Below, piece by piece: positions 29,153 through 39,548 of a stretch of DNA of 64,000 nt. This DNA comes from Stenotrophomonas panacihumi (lineage in GTDB: Bacteria > Pseudomonadota > Gammaproteobacteria > Xanthomonadales > Xanthomonadaceae). The notes below the pieces were generated by a model, which saw only the letters and a program-made list of their open reading frames with translations, was not told where the DNA came from and ran no database searches. Numbering within the stretch: position 1 is the first letter of the stretch; each line of letters starts with the position of its first letter. Location: NCBI RefSeq assembly GCF_001431645.1, contig NZ_LLXU01000074.1:106110-170109 (forward strand), given 5' to 3'. Made by a program: the position numbers and the translations under genes.

Positions 29153-29172
29153 CGGCCGGGCAAGCCCGGCCG
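29153..29172 (+). terminator. Hairpin after mliC
   Basis: CGGCCGGGC (29153-29161) and GCCCGGCCG (29164-29172) pair perfectly 10 nt after the mliC stop. The T-run is weak (TCAGTTGG). Confidence 0.45.
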
Positions 29173-29183
29173 TCAGTTGGGCC

Positions 29184-29210
29184 TTCAGAAATCGGCCGGG
29201 GGGCCGAAAA
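29184..29210 (+). promoter_or_regulatory. Candidate flagellar sigma-28 promoter for motAB
   Basis: GCCGAAAA at 29203-29210 matches the FliA -10 consensus GCCGATAA at seven of eight bases. With 11 nt between, TTCAGAAA (29184-29191) is a poor -35. The site lies 30 nt before motA, where a FliA promoter is expected. Confidence 0.4.
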
Positions 29211-29239
29211 CTGTGATATCCGTCCGCCCCCCTGCCGCT

Positions 29240-30094
29240 ATGCTCATCATCGTAGGTCTCATCATCGTCGTCCTCAGCGTGTTGGGCGGCTACGTCGGCG
29301 CGCACGGCAAGCTGGCCGCCCTGTGGCAGCCGTTCGAGCTGGTCATCATCGGCGGCGCGGCGCTCGGCGCCTTCCTGGTCGGCACCCCGGCCAAGACCGT
29401 CAAGGCCACGCTGGCCGCGGTGCCGGCGGTGTTCAAGGGCCCCAAGTACAAGAACCAGGACTACCTGGACGTGCTGAGCCTGATCTACGAGCTGCTCAAC
29501 AAGGCGCGGCGCGAAGGCTTCATGGCGCTGGAAGACCATGTCGAGCGCCCGCAGGAAAGCGCGCTGTTCGCCAACTATCCCAAGGTGCTGTCCGACCACC
29601 ACCTGATCGACTTCATCACCGACTGCCTGCGCCTGATGATCGGCAGCAACATCGAGCCGCACGAGCTCGAGCCGCTGCTGGAACTGGAGCTGGAGAAGCA
29701 CCACCACGAAGTGATGGCCCCGGCGCACGCGCTGACCAAGGTCGCCGACGGCCTGCCGGGCTTCGGCATCGTCGCCGCGGTGCTGGGCATCGTCATCACC
29801 ATGGGCGCCATCGGCGGCGACATCGCCGAGGTCGGCGCGCACGTCGCCGGCGCGCTGGTCGGCACCTTCCTGGGCATCCTGCTGGCCTACGGCTTCATCG
29901 GCCCGATCGCCGCGGCCGTGGAAGCGCGCGCCGAACAGGACGCGCGCATCTACGAGTCGGTCAAGACCGCCCTGCTGGCCTGCCTGCGCGGCTACAACCC
30001 GAAGATTGCCCTCGAGTTCGCCCGCAAGACCTTGCCGTCGAACGTGCGCCCGGGCTTCTCCGAGTTCGAGGCCCACCTGAAGAGCATCAAGTAA
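29240..30094 (+). CDS. motA: Flagellar motor stator protein MotA
   Basis: This 284-aa inner-membrane protein has four helices (MLIIVGLIIVVLSVLGGYVG; ELVIIGGAALGAFLVG; GLPGFGIVAAVLGIVITMG; VGTFLGILLAYGFIGP). The large cytosolic loop between helices 2 and 3 contacts FliG (KARREGFMALEDHVE; SNIEPHELEPLLELE). It forms the ion channel with MotB. The ATG at 29240 matches the MotA N-terminus; the open frame upstream is not MotA-like. Confidence 0.95.
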   Translation: MLIIVGLIIVVLSVLGGYVGAHGKLAALWQPFELVIIGGAALGAFLVGTPAKTVKATLAAVPAVFKGPKYKNQDYLDVLSLIYELLNKARREGFMALEDHVERPQESALFANYPKVLSDHHLIDFITDCLRLMIGSNIEPHELEPLLELELEKHHHEVMAPAHALTKVADGLPGFGIVAAVLGIVITMGAIGGDIAEVGAHVAGALVGTFLGILLAYGFIGPIAAAVEARAEQDARIYESVKTALLACLRGYNPKIALEFARKTLPSNVRPGFSEFEAHLKSIK

Positions 30095-30107
30095 GGGACG
30101 CGCGGCC

Positions 30108-31136
30108 ATGCCGGAGAAATCCACCGTCATCATGCGACGGGTGAAGAAGGTCCAGGCCGCCGGCCACCATGGCGGTGCCTGGAAGGTGGCCTATGCCGAC
30201 TTCGTCACCGCGATGATGGCCTTCTTCCTGGTGATGTGGCTCGTCGGCGCGACCACGACCAAGCAGCGCGAAGCGGTGTCGGAATATTTCCGCAACCCCA
30301 GCCCGCTGGAAGGCAAGAGCCCTGCGCCGGCGCCCGGCATGAACGGGCCCGGTGGCGCGAGCACGTCGATGATCAAGCTCGGCGGCACGATGGAAATCCC
30401 CAAGGGCCAGGGGCCGGATCCGTTCAACAAGAAGGCCGCCGGCCCGACGGACGAAGAACGCAAGGCGCAGGAGAAGGCGCAGCTCGAATCGCTGATGCAG
30501 GAGCTGACCGAAGCCATCGGCAAGAGCCAGGCGCTGGAACCGTTCAAGGACCAGCTGCTGCTGGACCTCACGCCCGACGGCCTGCGCATCCAGATCGTGG
30601 ACAAGCAGAACCGGCCGATGTTCGACATGGGCAGCGCGCGACTGAAGGACTACACCGGCGGCATCCTTCACGAGCTGGCGCAGTTCATCAACCAGGTGCC
30701 GAACCACATCAGCATCACCGGCCACACCGACATCACCGCGTACACCAACACGCGCGGCTACGGGAACTGGGAGCTGAGCGCGGACCGCGCCAATGCCGCG
30801 CGCCGGGCGTTGATCGAAGGCGGCATGACCGAGGACAAGGTGAGCCGCGTGGTCGGCCTGGCGTCCTCGGTGCTGTTCGACAAGACCCAGCCGGAGAACC
30901 CGATCAACCGCCGCATCAGCATCGTGGTGATGACCCACGATGCCGAGGAAGCACTGCTGGGCGAAGGCGCGCCGCTGGCCGTGGGCCCGGTGCTGCCCGA
31001 TGCCGATACCCGCATGCCGGATGCGCCCGGCACCGGCGCCGCGCCGGCAGCCGTGCCTGAACCCTCGGCGCCGGCGGTATCCGCCGTGCCGGGCGCGGGC
31101 AGCAACCCGCAGGCCACCGCGCCGGCACAGCACTGA
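30108..31136 (+). CDS. motB: Flagellar motor stator protein MotB
   Basis: This 342-aa protein anchors the stator. A basic N-terminus precedes one membrane helix with the ion-binding Asp31 (AYADFVTAMMAFFLVMW). The plug/linker is next, and an OmpA-like peptidoglycan-binding domain spans about 160-285 (ITGHTDITAY; LSADRANAARRAL; NRRISIVV). An Ala/Pro tail ends it. It follows motA by 13 nt. No other flagellar gene is nearby. Confidence 0.95.
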   Translation: MPEKSTVIMRRVKKVQAAGHHGGAWKVAYADFVTAMMAFFLVMWLVGATTTKQREAVSEYFRNPSPLEGKSPAPAPGMNGPGGASTSMIKLGGTMEIPKGQGPDPFNKKAAGPTDEERKAQEKAQLESLMQELTEAIGKSQALEPFKDQLLLDLTPDGLRIQIVDKQNRPMFDMGSARLKDYTGGILHELAQFINQVPNHISITGHTDITAYTNTRGYGNWELSADRANAARRALIEGGMTEDKVSRVVGLASSVLFDKTQPENPINRRISIVVMTHDAEEALLGEGAPLAVGPVLPDADTRMPDAPGTGAAPAAVPEPSAPAVSAVPGAGSNPQATAPAQH

Positions 31137-31151
31137 ACCTGCGCGGCGGCC

Positions 31152-33197
31152 TTAGAGCCGCTGCGCCTTGCCGCTGGCGATCGCCTCGCGCGCCAGCTTG
31201 TCGCCCTTCTCGCGCAGCTGCGCCAGCGCCACTTCCTGCTGCTTGCCCAGCTCGCCCTGCTGCTTGCCGAGCACGCCCTGGCGGCTCCCCAGCGCGGCTT
31301 GCTCGGCGGCCAGCGCCTGCATCTGCCGCGACAACGCCTGCTGCTCGCGTTCGGCCGCCTGCTGGCGCTCGGGCGAGAGCGGCTTGCCCGATAGCGCCGC
31401 GTTGCTCTGCTCCAGCGCCAGCTGCGCGATGCGGGCCGACATCACGCCCTGCCTGGCGCCCAGCGCACCCTGGCGGGCGCCAAGCTGGCCCTGCTCGCGA
31501 CCCAGTGCGCCCTGCTGCTCACCGAGCGCGCTCTGCTGCGCGCTGAGCGCGGCCAGCGGCTTGTAGGCATCGCGCAGCTGCGCCAGCGTGGCCGCATCGC
31601 GCACGACATAGCGCTGGTTGCCCTCGCGCAGCCACCACAGGGCTTCGCCGCGCTGCTGCTGCGCACGCGCCGCGCGCAGGTCGTCCGGCGTGCCGAAGGC
31701 GTGCACGTGGTCGCCTTCCATCAGCACCCACGCGTTACGCGCCTCGCCCTGGTCCATGAAGGTGAAGGTGCCGCGCATGGGCGCCGGCGAAGGCGGGGCC
31801 GGCGGCGCAGCCGGGGCCATCGGCGCGGCGGGGGCAGCGGGAAGCGGCGGCACGGCCACGGCCGGTGCGCGCGGCACCGGCGGCGCCTTCGGGACGACGA
31901 TCGCGGGCGGGGCCGGCGGTGCAGGCGGGGCCGGCGGCACGGGCAGCACATCGCCCATGCCCGGCGTGCCGGCCACGGCCACGCGCGGCGAGGTCACCGA
32001 CACGCTGCGCACGACCGGCGCGGCCGCCACCACGGGCTGCGCCTGCGCGGCGGGCACTGGCTTGACCACGGGATTCGGCGCCGGCTTGGCGACGGGCTTG
32101 GCGGCCGGTTGCGCGGACGCCGCCTGGTTGGCGCGTTCGGCCGGATCGACATCGTCCGGCGCTGCGGCGACCACGCGGCAGGGCAACACGCCGATCGCGG
32201 CGACCGCGGCGACCAGCACGAAGGCGCTGGCGCGCCAGGGAGCGGAACGGGACTGCAGCATGGTGAGTCTCCTCTTGAGCAGGACGAAGCTCGGCGACGC
32301 CGCGCCGACCACCGCCACCGCGCGCGGGGCCACGCCGAACTGCAACAGCAGCCGGCCGTAGTCCTGCGGTGCATGGCGATCGTCGACGAGTACCGCCGCG
32401 TCGCAGGCGGCCTCGCGGGCCAACCCGTATTCGCGGGCGGCCAGGTGGGCCACCGGATGGAAGAAGAACAGGTGCTGCGCCAAGGCCGGCACCCATCCCC
32501 AGAACAGATCGCGGCGCTGCCAGTGCACCAGCTCGTGGTGCAGCGCCATCTCGATGGCGGCCGGCGTCATGCGCGGCAGCAGCTGCGCCGGCATCAGCAA
32601 CGCAGGCGTCCACAGGCCGGCCAGCTGCGGGGAGTCCAGCCCCTCGCTCAGGCGCAGCACCGGCGCGCGACGCAGCCCGAGCCGCGTGGTGAGTTCGCGG
32701 TACTGCGCCGCCAGCGCGGGCGGCAGCTCATCCGTGCTGGCGCGCAGGCGGGCGCGGGTGACGCGCAGGTCGGCCAGGCTGCGCATCGACATCGCCAGCA
32801 CGCCGGCCAGCCATGCGAAACAGAGCGCCCACGCCATCCACATCGGCGCGCGGCCGGTGACCGGCGCGGCGGCGGCGGGCACGGATGCCAAAGCCACGTC
32901 GGGCAACGCCACCGCGGCCGGCGCAACATCCGCCGTCAGCGTCACCGGCGGCGCCATCGCGGCGACCGGCGCGGACTGCGGGGCAGGCAGCAGTGCCAGC
33001 TGAAGCGGGCTCGGCCAGCACAGCCCGATCACCAGCTGCAGCGACACCAGCCACCACAGCCAGCAGCGCGCATTGGCGCCCAGCCGCGGCAGCCAGCGGC
33101 ACAGCGCCCAGACCAGCGCGGTCAGCGGCAGCGATTGCAGCGTGGCCCAGGCCAGCCGCCCCAACCCCGCCTGCATCAGATCGACGAGGGCGTCCAT
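31152..33197 (-). CDS. M56/BlaR1-type membrane metalloprotease with long periplasmic tail
   Basis: This 681-aa protein has four helices (about 8-34, 45-72, 118-140, 323-341) around the zinc protease domain: HELVH at 221-225 and a third ligand near Glu262 (REAACDAAVL). After the last helix come Ala/Pro/Val-rich linkers (345-475), a small domain (FTFMDQGEARNAWVLMEGD and VRDAATLAQLRDA), and a tail of heptads such as QQGALGR and RQGALGA (about 553-590 and 632-655). BlaR1 relatives cleave their BlaI repressor on a periplasmic signal; here the penicillin-binding domain is absent, so the signal differs. It is coupled to blaI (TGA-C-ATG). Confidence 0.87.
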   Translation of the reverse strand: MDALVDLMQAGLGRLAWATLQSLPLTALVWALCRWLPRLGANARCWLWWLVSLQLVIGLCWPSPLQLALLPAPQSAPVAAMAPPVTLTADVAPAAVALPDVALASVPAAAAPVTGRAPMWMAWALCFAWLAGVLAMSMRSLADLRVTRARLRASTDELPPALAAQYRELTTRLGLRRAPVLRLSEGLDSPQLAGLWTPALLMPAQLLPRMTPAAIEMALHHELVHWQRRDLFWGWVPALAQHLFFFHPVAHLAAREYGLAREAACDAAVLVDDRHAPQDYGRLLLQFGVAPRAVAVVGAASPSFVLLKRRLTMLQSRSAPWRASAFVLVAAVAAIGVLPCRVVAAAPDDVDPAERANQAASAQPAAKPVAKPAPNPVVKPVPAAQAQPVVAAAPVVRSVSVTSPRVAVAGTPGMGDVLPVPPAPPAPPAPPAIVVPKAPPVPRAPAVAVPPLPAAPAAPMAPAAPPAPPSPAPMRGTFTFMDQGEARNAWVLMEGDHVHAFGTPDDLRAARAQQQRGEALWWLREGNQRYVVRDAATLAQLRDAYKPLAALSAQQSALGEQQGALGREQGQLGARQGALGARQGVMSARIAQLALEQSNAALSGKPLSPERQQAAEREQQALSRQMQALAAEQAALGSRQGVLGKQQGELGKQQEVALAQLREKGDKLAREAIASGKAQRL

Positions 33198-33198
33198 G

Positions 33199-33585
33199 TC
33201 AGCGCTCCTGCCGGCGCGACTGCAGCGAGGTCACCAGGGCCTCCAGCTCGGCGAGCTCGTCGTCGCTGACGTCGCGGCGCTCGGACATCCACGCCACGAA
33301 CGGCGAGACCGACCCCTGCAGGGTCTTCTCCACGAACTGCCCGACCGCCGAGCGCACCACCTCGTCCGGCGCGGCGGCGCTGGCGTAGCGGTAGACGCCC
33401 CCGGCCTGCCGGCGCCGCAGGTAGCCCTTGCCGCGCAGGCGTTCGAGCATGGTCAGCACGGTGGAGCGGGCCAGCCCGCGCGGCTCGCCGAACGCGCTGG
33501 CCACCTCGCTGGCCGAGGCATCGCCTTCGCCGGCGACGAACTGCAGCAGCGCCAGTTCCTGGTCGCCGATGGTCTTCTGGGACAT
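33199..33585 (-). CDS. BlaI/MecI/CopY-family repressor
   Basis: This 128-aa protein has the winged-helix of the family (IGDQELALLQFVAGEGDASASEVASAF; ARSTVLTMLERLRGKGYLRRRQAGGVYRY) and a C-terminal dimer helix region. It is followed directly by the M56 protease. The ATG at 33583-33585 is better than an in-frame TTG two codons upstream. The palindrome at 33597 is its likely operator, giving autorepression. Confidence 0.93.
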   Translation of the reverse strand: MSQKTIGDQELALLQFVAGEGDASASEVASAFGEPRGLARSTVLTMLERLRGKGYLRRRQAGGVYRYASAAAPDEVVRSAVGQFVEKTLQGSVSPFVAWMSERRDVSDDELAELEALVTSLQSRRQER

Positions 33586-33596
33586 GGCCAAACTCC

Positions 33597-33616
33597 GTGT
33601 CTACGTTTGTAGACAC
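33597..33616. promoter_or_regulatory. BlaI-type operator
   Basis: GTGTCTAC-GTTT-GTAGACAC is a perfect 8+8 palindrome 11 nt before the repressor start. It overlaps the likely transcription start and contains the CTAC/GTAG half-sites seen in BlaI/MecI operators. A second palindrome CTGTCGACAG (33624-33633) lies in the promoter spacer. Confidence 0.75.
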
Positions 33617-33643
33617 GCTAGTCCTGTCGACAGCTGTAGTCAA
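33615..33643 (-). promoter_or_regulatory. Promoter of the blaI-M56 operon
   Basis: On the minus strand TTGACT (33643-33638), a 17-nt spacer and TAGCGT (33620-33615). The -35 is strong and the -10 weak; the operator begins at the -10. Confidence 0.55.
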
Positions 33644-33707
33644 GCGTGACCAAAGGCCTCCCCCTGCTCGCCGTAGAATGGCGATCCATTCGAACCGAGT
33701 TCCGCCG

Positions 33708-34184
33708 ATGTCCCGCAATTCCAAGGCCAAGCGCGACCAGCGCAAGAAGCGCCAGCCCAAGCGTCCGTTCCTTCGCCTCAACCGCGACCAGCAGGTGGTC
33801 AACCACGCGGTGATGATCGACGAGGAGCAGCGCGTGGTGGCGGCGATCGGCCAGCAGGACGGCGGCGAGTGGCTGCTGTCCATCGGCGGCCAGACCATGG
33901 GCAATGCCGACAACCCGGTGCCGATGCTGGCCATGCTCAAGCACCTGGCCGGCCTGCAGGAGAAGGAAGGCAAGAAGGTCGAGGTGCAGTACTCCGAGCA
34001 GCTGCAGCAGATGATCGACGACCTCGCCGCCGACGAGGGCAAGACCTCCGAGGAGTACCTGGCGATGCTGGTGTCCGAGTTCGAGGACACCGGCGCGGCC
34101 GAGGACGAGGAAGAAGGCGAGAACGCCGATGCCCCGGCGGCCGCGGAAGGCGAAGACGCCCCGCCGGCGTCCAAGGACGCCTGA
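33708..34184 (+). CDS. Conserved hypothetical protein, basic N-terminus and acidic C-terminus
   Basis: This 158-aa protein begins MSRNSKAKRDQRKKRQPKRP and has a central globular part (VVNHAVMIDEEQRVVAAIGQQDGGEWLLSIGG in part, and NADNPVPMLAMLKHLAGL). It ends in a very acidic Ala/Glu/Asp tail. No signal or membrane segment is present. The charged ends suggest nucleic-acid or ribosome association, which is inference. The ATG at 33708 is chosen over the open frame from 33597, which covers the operator. Confidence 0.75.
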   Translation: MSRNSKAKRDQRKKRQPKRPFLRLNRDQQVVNHAVMIDEEQRVVAAIGQQDGGEWLLSIGGQTMGNADNPVPMLAMLKHLAGLQEKEGKKVEVQYSEQLQQMIDDLAADEGKTSEEYLAMLVSEFEDTGAAEDEEEGENADAPAAAEGEDAPPASKDA

Positions 34185-34192
34185 GCGCGCCG

Positions 34193-34477
34193 GTGGCGGT
34201 CTACATCGACGATGCCGTCCAGCTATGGCGCGACCAGCGCTGGGCGCACCTGATGGCCGACACGCTGACGGAACTGCACGAGATGGCGGCGCGGCTGGGC
34301 ATTCCCCGCCGCGCCTTCCAGAACAAGCTCAGCGGCGCGCACTACGACGTGCCCGCGCCGCTGCGCGAGCAGGCCATCGCCTACGGCGCGCGGCCGATTT
34401 CGCGGCACACCGACCGCGAACTGCTGAAGGCGGTGATCGCCAACGCCCGCGCGCAGGCGCGCGGCGAGCAGGCTTGA
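34193..34477 (+). CDS. DUF4031 family protein
   Basis: This 94-aa protein has the family marks VAVYIDDAVQLWRDQRWAHLMADT at the start and AHYDVPAPLREQAIAYGARPI in the second half. It starts with GTG at 34193, 8 nt after the stop of the previous gene, so the two are likely one operon. Function unknown. Confidence 0.8.
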   Translation: MAVYIDDAVQLWRDQRWAHLMADTLTELHEMAARLGIPRRAFQNKLSGAHYDVPAPLREQAIAYGARPISRHTDRELLKAVIANARAQARGEQA

Positions 34478-34484
34478 GCCCGGC

Positions 34485-35030
34485 TTAAAACGGATCGCTT
34501 GCGGGGCGAACTTCCACGCCCAGCAGCGAACACAGCGCCAGCATCGCCTCGTCGTCGCGGCTCAGCGCCACCCAGCCGGCATGGCCATCGCCGCCGGTGT
34601 TCCAGGTCCACAGCGAATAGCCGTGCTCGCGCAGGCCGTCGTAGGCCACGCCCATCAGCGTCGGCACGTCCACCGCGTCGGCGAAATCCTCGTCGTCCAG
34701 GTCGCCGCCCCAGTCGATGCGCAGGTTCCAGCGCCCGGCCAGTTCATCCAGCGCGGTCACCAGCGCCTCGACGTCGTCGGCGGCCACGTGGAAGCCGGAC
34801 GTCCAGTCGATCGCCTCGGCCAACACCTCGAACCAGCGCTCGCTTTCCGGATCGTCGGCCTCCTCGGCCATCGTCTCGCGCCAGTCGTCGAACTGCCGCA
34901 GCGCGGTTTCCTCGTCGCCGGGGTTGATCAGCACCAGCAGGTTCCAGATCCGCGCGGCGTGGCCGTCGACGTCGTCGAAATCGGAAATGAGGCCTTCTTC
35001 GTCTTCGTAATCGGCGCTGTTGTCGGGCAT
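34485..35030 (-). CDS. Acidic hypothetical protein (possibly DUF6630-like)
   Basis: This 181-aa very acidic cytosolic protein has IWNLLVLINPGDEETALRQFDDW, WTSGFHVAADDVEALV, LMGVAYDGLREHGYSLWTWNTGGDGHAGWVALSRDDE and a C-terminal LLGVEVRP. The Trp/Gly segment resembles DUF6630 proteins, but I am not sure. The ATG at 35028-35030 is preferred over one at 35081. It converges with the DUF4031 gene and is divergent from the DUF3297 gene. Confidence 0.65.
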   Translation of the reverse strand: MPDNSADYEDEEGLISDFDDVDGHAARIWNLLVLINPGDEETALRQFDDWRETMAEEADDPESERWFEVLAEAIDWTSGFHVAADDVEALVTALDELAGRWNLRIDWGGDLDDEDFADAVDVPTLMGVAYDGLREHGYSLWTWNTGGDGHAGWVALSRDDEAMLALCSLLGVEVRPASDPF

Positions 35031-35153
35031 GGCGGCGGGTGCGGTAGGGGAGGCGGGAAAGTCTGCGCGCGAAGGCGGCATCCGGCAATCGCCGGATCAC
35101 CCCGCCGGTGAACCCGGCTATCCTATCGCGCTCATTCCCGCGAGTTTTTCCCC

Positions 35154-35408
35154 ATGTCCGATACCCCGCCCGACCACCTCGCCGTCGATCCCCGCAGCCC
35201 GTTCCACGACGAAGCCGTGCTGGCGCGTGGCGTCGGCGTGCGCTTCAACGGCATCGAGCGCGACAACGTCGAGGAATACTCGGTGAGCGAAGGCTGGATC
35301 AAGGTGCAGGTCGGCAAGTCGCGCGACCGCCGCGGCAACCCGATGACGATGAAGGTCAAGGGCACGGTGGAACCGTACTGGCTGAACCTCAACGCCAAGG
35401 CAGAGTAA
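35154..35408 (+). CDS. DUF3297 family protein
   Basis: This 84-aa protein has DHLAVDPRSPFHDEAVLARGVGVRFNG near the start and SEGWIKVQVGKSRDRRGNPMTMK later, ending in TVEPYWLNL. These are the marks of DUF3297, small proteins sometimes annotated loosely as glutathione peroxidase without the active site. No catalytic Cys is present here. It is monocistronic, ahead of the hairpin cluster at 35454. Confidence 0.85.
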   Translation: MSDTPPDHLAVDPRSPFHDEAVLARGVGVRFNGIERDNVEEYSVSEGWIKVQVGKSRDRRGNPMTMKVKGTVEPYWLNLNAKAE

Positions 35409-35453
35409 GCCAACATACCCGCCCCAACCCCACGCCCAGCCTCTGGAGGAAAG

Positions 35454-35567
35454 CCCCCCTTCTGTTAAGGGGGGCGCGGCGACAGCCGCGGGGGATAGGC
35501 AAGGCGGGAGTGGGGCCCGAGGTTTGCTGCGCAAACCTTGGGGACGTAGTCCGCTGCGCGGACTACG

Positions 35568-35569
<2 letters not shown>
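35454..35569. repeat. Cluster of four perfect hairpins (palindromic intergenic element)
   Basis: Four stems follow one another: CCCCCCTT/AAGGGGGG (35454-35474), CGCGGC/GCCGCG (35475-35490), AGGTTTGC/GCAAACCT (35520-35538) and a perfect 12-bp stem 35543-35554/35558-35569. The last two share the loop TGC flanked by GC. The last overlaps the stop codon of the permease gene (35568). It could end both flanking transcripts. The modular look suggests a dispersed repeat; no second copy is in the window. Confidence 0.6.
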
Positions 35570-37261
<1,692 letters not shown>

Positions 37262-37306
37262 GAAGTGTCCATGGGGAGGGCGATGGCCGCACAGCGTAGT
37301 GCCCCG

Positions 37307-37332
37307 GCCCACGGGTTTGAAGGCCCGTGGGC
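37307..37332. terminator. Hairpin between nhaP-like and yadG
   Basis: GCCCACGGG (37307-37315) and CCCGTGGGC (37324-37332) form a perfect 9-bp stem after the antiporter stop. There is no T-run on the minus strand, so its role in ending that transcript is uncertain. It argues against the longer yadG start. Confidence 0.4.
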
Positions 37333-37361
37333 GGGAGAAACCATCCCAGCCGGACGCTGGC

Positions 37362-38996
37362 CTAGCGCTGGCGCGATTCGATCAAGTCCAGGTTGCGCAC
37401 CAGCCGGCGCGAGAGTTCATCGGAAATCTGCCCGCGCCGCGCCAGCTTGAACAGCTCGTTGCGCTCGGCGCTCAGGCCGGCGCCGCGCATCTTGCGCAGC
37501 ACCTGCTCGTACGCCTTGGCCTGCTCGGGGTCGGTCTCGGCGGCGTCGCCATCGCCCACCTTGCGCTGGTACAGCTGGCTCACCCGCTCGGCGGCGCGGT
37601 TGTAGTAATCCGCGTCGGCCTCGTTCACCACGCCCTGGCGGCGCAGTTGCTCCACCGCTTCCAGCGCGGCCTTCGCCGACGCGGTGCGCGCGAGGTCTTC
37701 CTGCTGCTGTTCGCTGGACTCCTCCGGGAACTCCAGCCCCTTCAACAACCGTGGCAGCACCAGGCTGCCCACCAGCAGCGACACCAGGATCACCGCCGCG
37801 GCCAGGAAGATGGTGAGCTGGCGTACCGGGAACGGCGTGCCGTCGGGCAGCAGCAGCGGAATGGTGAGCACGCCGGCCAGGGTGATCGCGCCGCGCACGC
37901 CGGCCAGCGAGGTCGCCACCACGATGCGCCACGGCGGGCTCGCACGCTGCTCACCGCGGCGATGCGCGGTGAACAGGCTCCAGCGCAGCGAGATCCACAC
38001 CCACGCCAGCCGCAGCAGCGCCAGCGTGGCGTTGATCGCCAGCACATAGGCCACCAGCCACCACGGGTTGACGTGCCCGGCCTCGCGCACGCTGTGCACG
38101 GCGCCATCGAGGATGCCCGGCAGCTGTTCGCCCAGCAGCACGAACACGATGCCGTTGAGGGTGAACTGCACGGTGTCCCACACCGCGCCGCGCTGCACGC
38201 GCAGCGCGCCGGGCGCGTTGCCGCTGAGCTCCACGTAGCTCATGGTGATGCCCGCCGCGACCGCGGCCAGGATGCCCGAGGCCTGGATGGCCTCGGCCGC
38301 CAGGTAGGCGGCGAACGGGGTGAGCAGGTTGACCAGGATCGCCGAGCCCGGCTCCTCGCCGAAATGGCGCCAGATCCAGCCCTGCGCGCGGCTCAGCGCG
38401 AAGGTCGCCAGCACGCCGCAGGCCACGCCGGCCAGCGCCACCCACAGGAATGTCGCCGAGGCGGAGGCCAGCGAGAACGCGCCGGTCATCACCGCGGCGA
38501 TGGCGAACTGGAAGCACACCAGGCCCGAGGCATCGTTGAGCAGCGACTCGCCTTCCAGGATGTGCATCAGCCGCTTGGGGATCGGCACCTTCGCCGAAAT
38601 GGACGACAGCGCCACCGGGTCGGTGGGCGAGATCACCGCCGCCAGCGCGAACGCCACGGCCATCGGCATCGCCGGGATCATCCAGTGGATCAGCAGGCCC
38701 GCGCCGACCACGGTGAACACCACCAGGCCCAGCGCCAGTTCCAGGATCACGCCCTTGTCGCGGAACAGGCCCTGCTTGGGGATGCGCCAACCGTCCAGGA
38801 ACAGCAGCGGCGGCAGGAACAGCAGGAAGAACAGCTCGGGCTCCAGCTCGTGGCCGCGGTCGAACACGCCGGAGATCACCGCGCCCAGCGCGATCTGCAC
38901 CAGCGGCAACGGCAGCGAAAACGGGAGCAGGCGTACCAGGTAGCCGCTGGCCGCCACGGCCAGCAGCATCGCCAGGACGACGTCGATCGAATGCAT
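37362..38996 (-). CDS. CPA1-family Na+/H+ antiporter (NhaP-like)
   Basis: This 544-aa protein has about twelve helices (to residue 415) and a charged cytosolic tail of about 130 residues. Ion-site motifs typical of CPA1 are [15 protein letters not shown] and [32 protein letters not shown] and [22 protein letters not shown] are also family marks. It exchanges Na+ or K+ for H+. The ATG at 38994-38996 is chosen over one 63 nt earlier. Confidence 0.9.
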   Translation of the reverse strand: MHSIDVVLAMLLAVAASGYLVRLLPFSLPLPLVQIALGAVISGVFDRGHELEPELFFLLFLPPLLFLDGWRIPKQGLFRDKGVILELALGLVVFTVVGAGLLIHWMIPAMPMAVAFALAAVISPTDPVALSSISAKVPIPKRLMHILEGESLLNDASGLVCFQFAIAAVMTGAFSLASASATFLWVALAGVACGVLATFALSRAQGWIWRHFGEEPGSAILVNLLTPFAAYLAAEAIQASGILAAVAAGITMSYVELSGNAPGALRVQRGAVWDTVQFTLNGIVFVLLGEQLPGILDGAVHSVREAGHVNPWWLVAYVLAINATLALLRLAWVWISLRWSLFTAHRRGEQRASPPWRIVVATSLAGVRGAITLAGVLTIPLLLPDGTPFPVRQLTIFLAAAVILVSLLVGSLVLPRLLKGLEFPEESSEQQQEDLARTASAKAALEAVEQLRRQGVVNEADADYYNRAAERVSQLYQRKVGDGDAAETDPEQAKAYEQVLRKMRGAGLSAERNELFKLARRGQISDELSRRLVRNLDLIESRQR

Positions 38997-39160
38997 GACG
39001 GATCCAGGGGGAGGGGCCACCGGCGGGCGGTGGCGAGACAACCATGGCGCCGATGACACGGCGCCCCTCCCCGAACCTTAACCGGCCAGCGCCGCGGAGA
39101 AAACCGCCCGGCGTGCCGGGCCGGCTACACTCGCGCCCTGATCCGAAGGGAGCGCGGCCC

Positions 39161-39547
39161 ATGCAGTACCTGCTGTTGATCTATACCGACGACACGCTGC
39201 TGCAGGCGCTCCCCGAGGGCGAGGCCGACAGCATGATGCGACACTGCTTCGCCGGCGCCGACGAAATGAAGGCGCAGGGCCAGCTGATCCAGTCGCAGCA
39301 ACTGGAAGGCCCGGAGCAGGCGCGCAGCGTGCGCATCCGCGACGGCCGGCTGAGCGTCAGCGACGGCCCCTTCGCCGAAACCCGCGAGATGCTCGGCGGC
39401 TTCAACCTCATCGAAGCCGACAGCCTGGAAGAGGCGATCGAAATCGCCAGCCAATTCCCGTGGGCCAGCGCGGGCTGCGTGGAAGTGCGGCCGATCCGCG
39501 ACATGGACGCGGTGCGGCGCCGCGTCGGCGCCCCGCCCGCGCCCTGA
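39161..39547 (+). CDS. YCII-related (DGPF) domain protein
   Basis: This 128-aa protein starts [21 protein letters not shown] and contains the [21 protein letters not shown] segment, the DGPF/YCII pattern, and ends with [15 protein letters not shown]. Such proteins are dimeric ferredoxin-like folds, sometimes beside ECF sigma factors; none is here. AGGGAG precedes the ATG. The stop is one base from the stop of the convergent dioxygenase gene. Confidence 0.88.
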   Translation: MQYLLLIYTDDTLLQALPEGEADSMMRHCFAGADEMKAQGQLIQSQQLEGPEQARSVRIRDGRLSVSDGPFAETREMLGGFNLIEADSLEEAIEIASQFPWASAGCVEVRPIRDMDAVRRRVGAPPAP

Positions 39548-39548
39548 C

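Noticed and set aside
30108..31136. General OmpA-family peptidoglycan-binding protein
   Set aside because: The N-terminal helix with Asp31 and the position after motA make MotB the better call.
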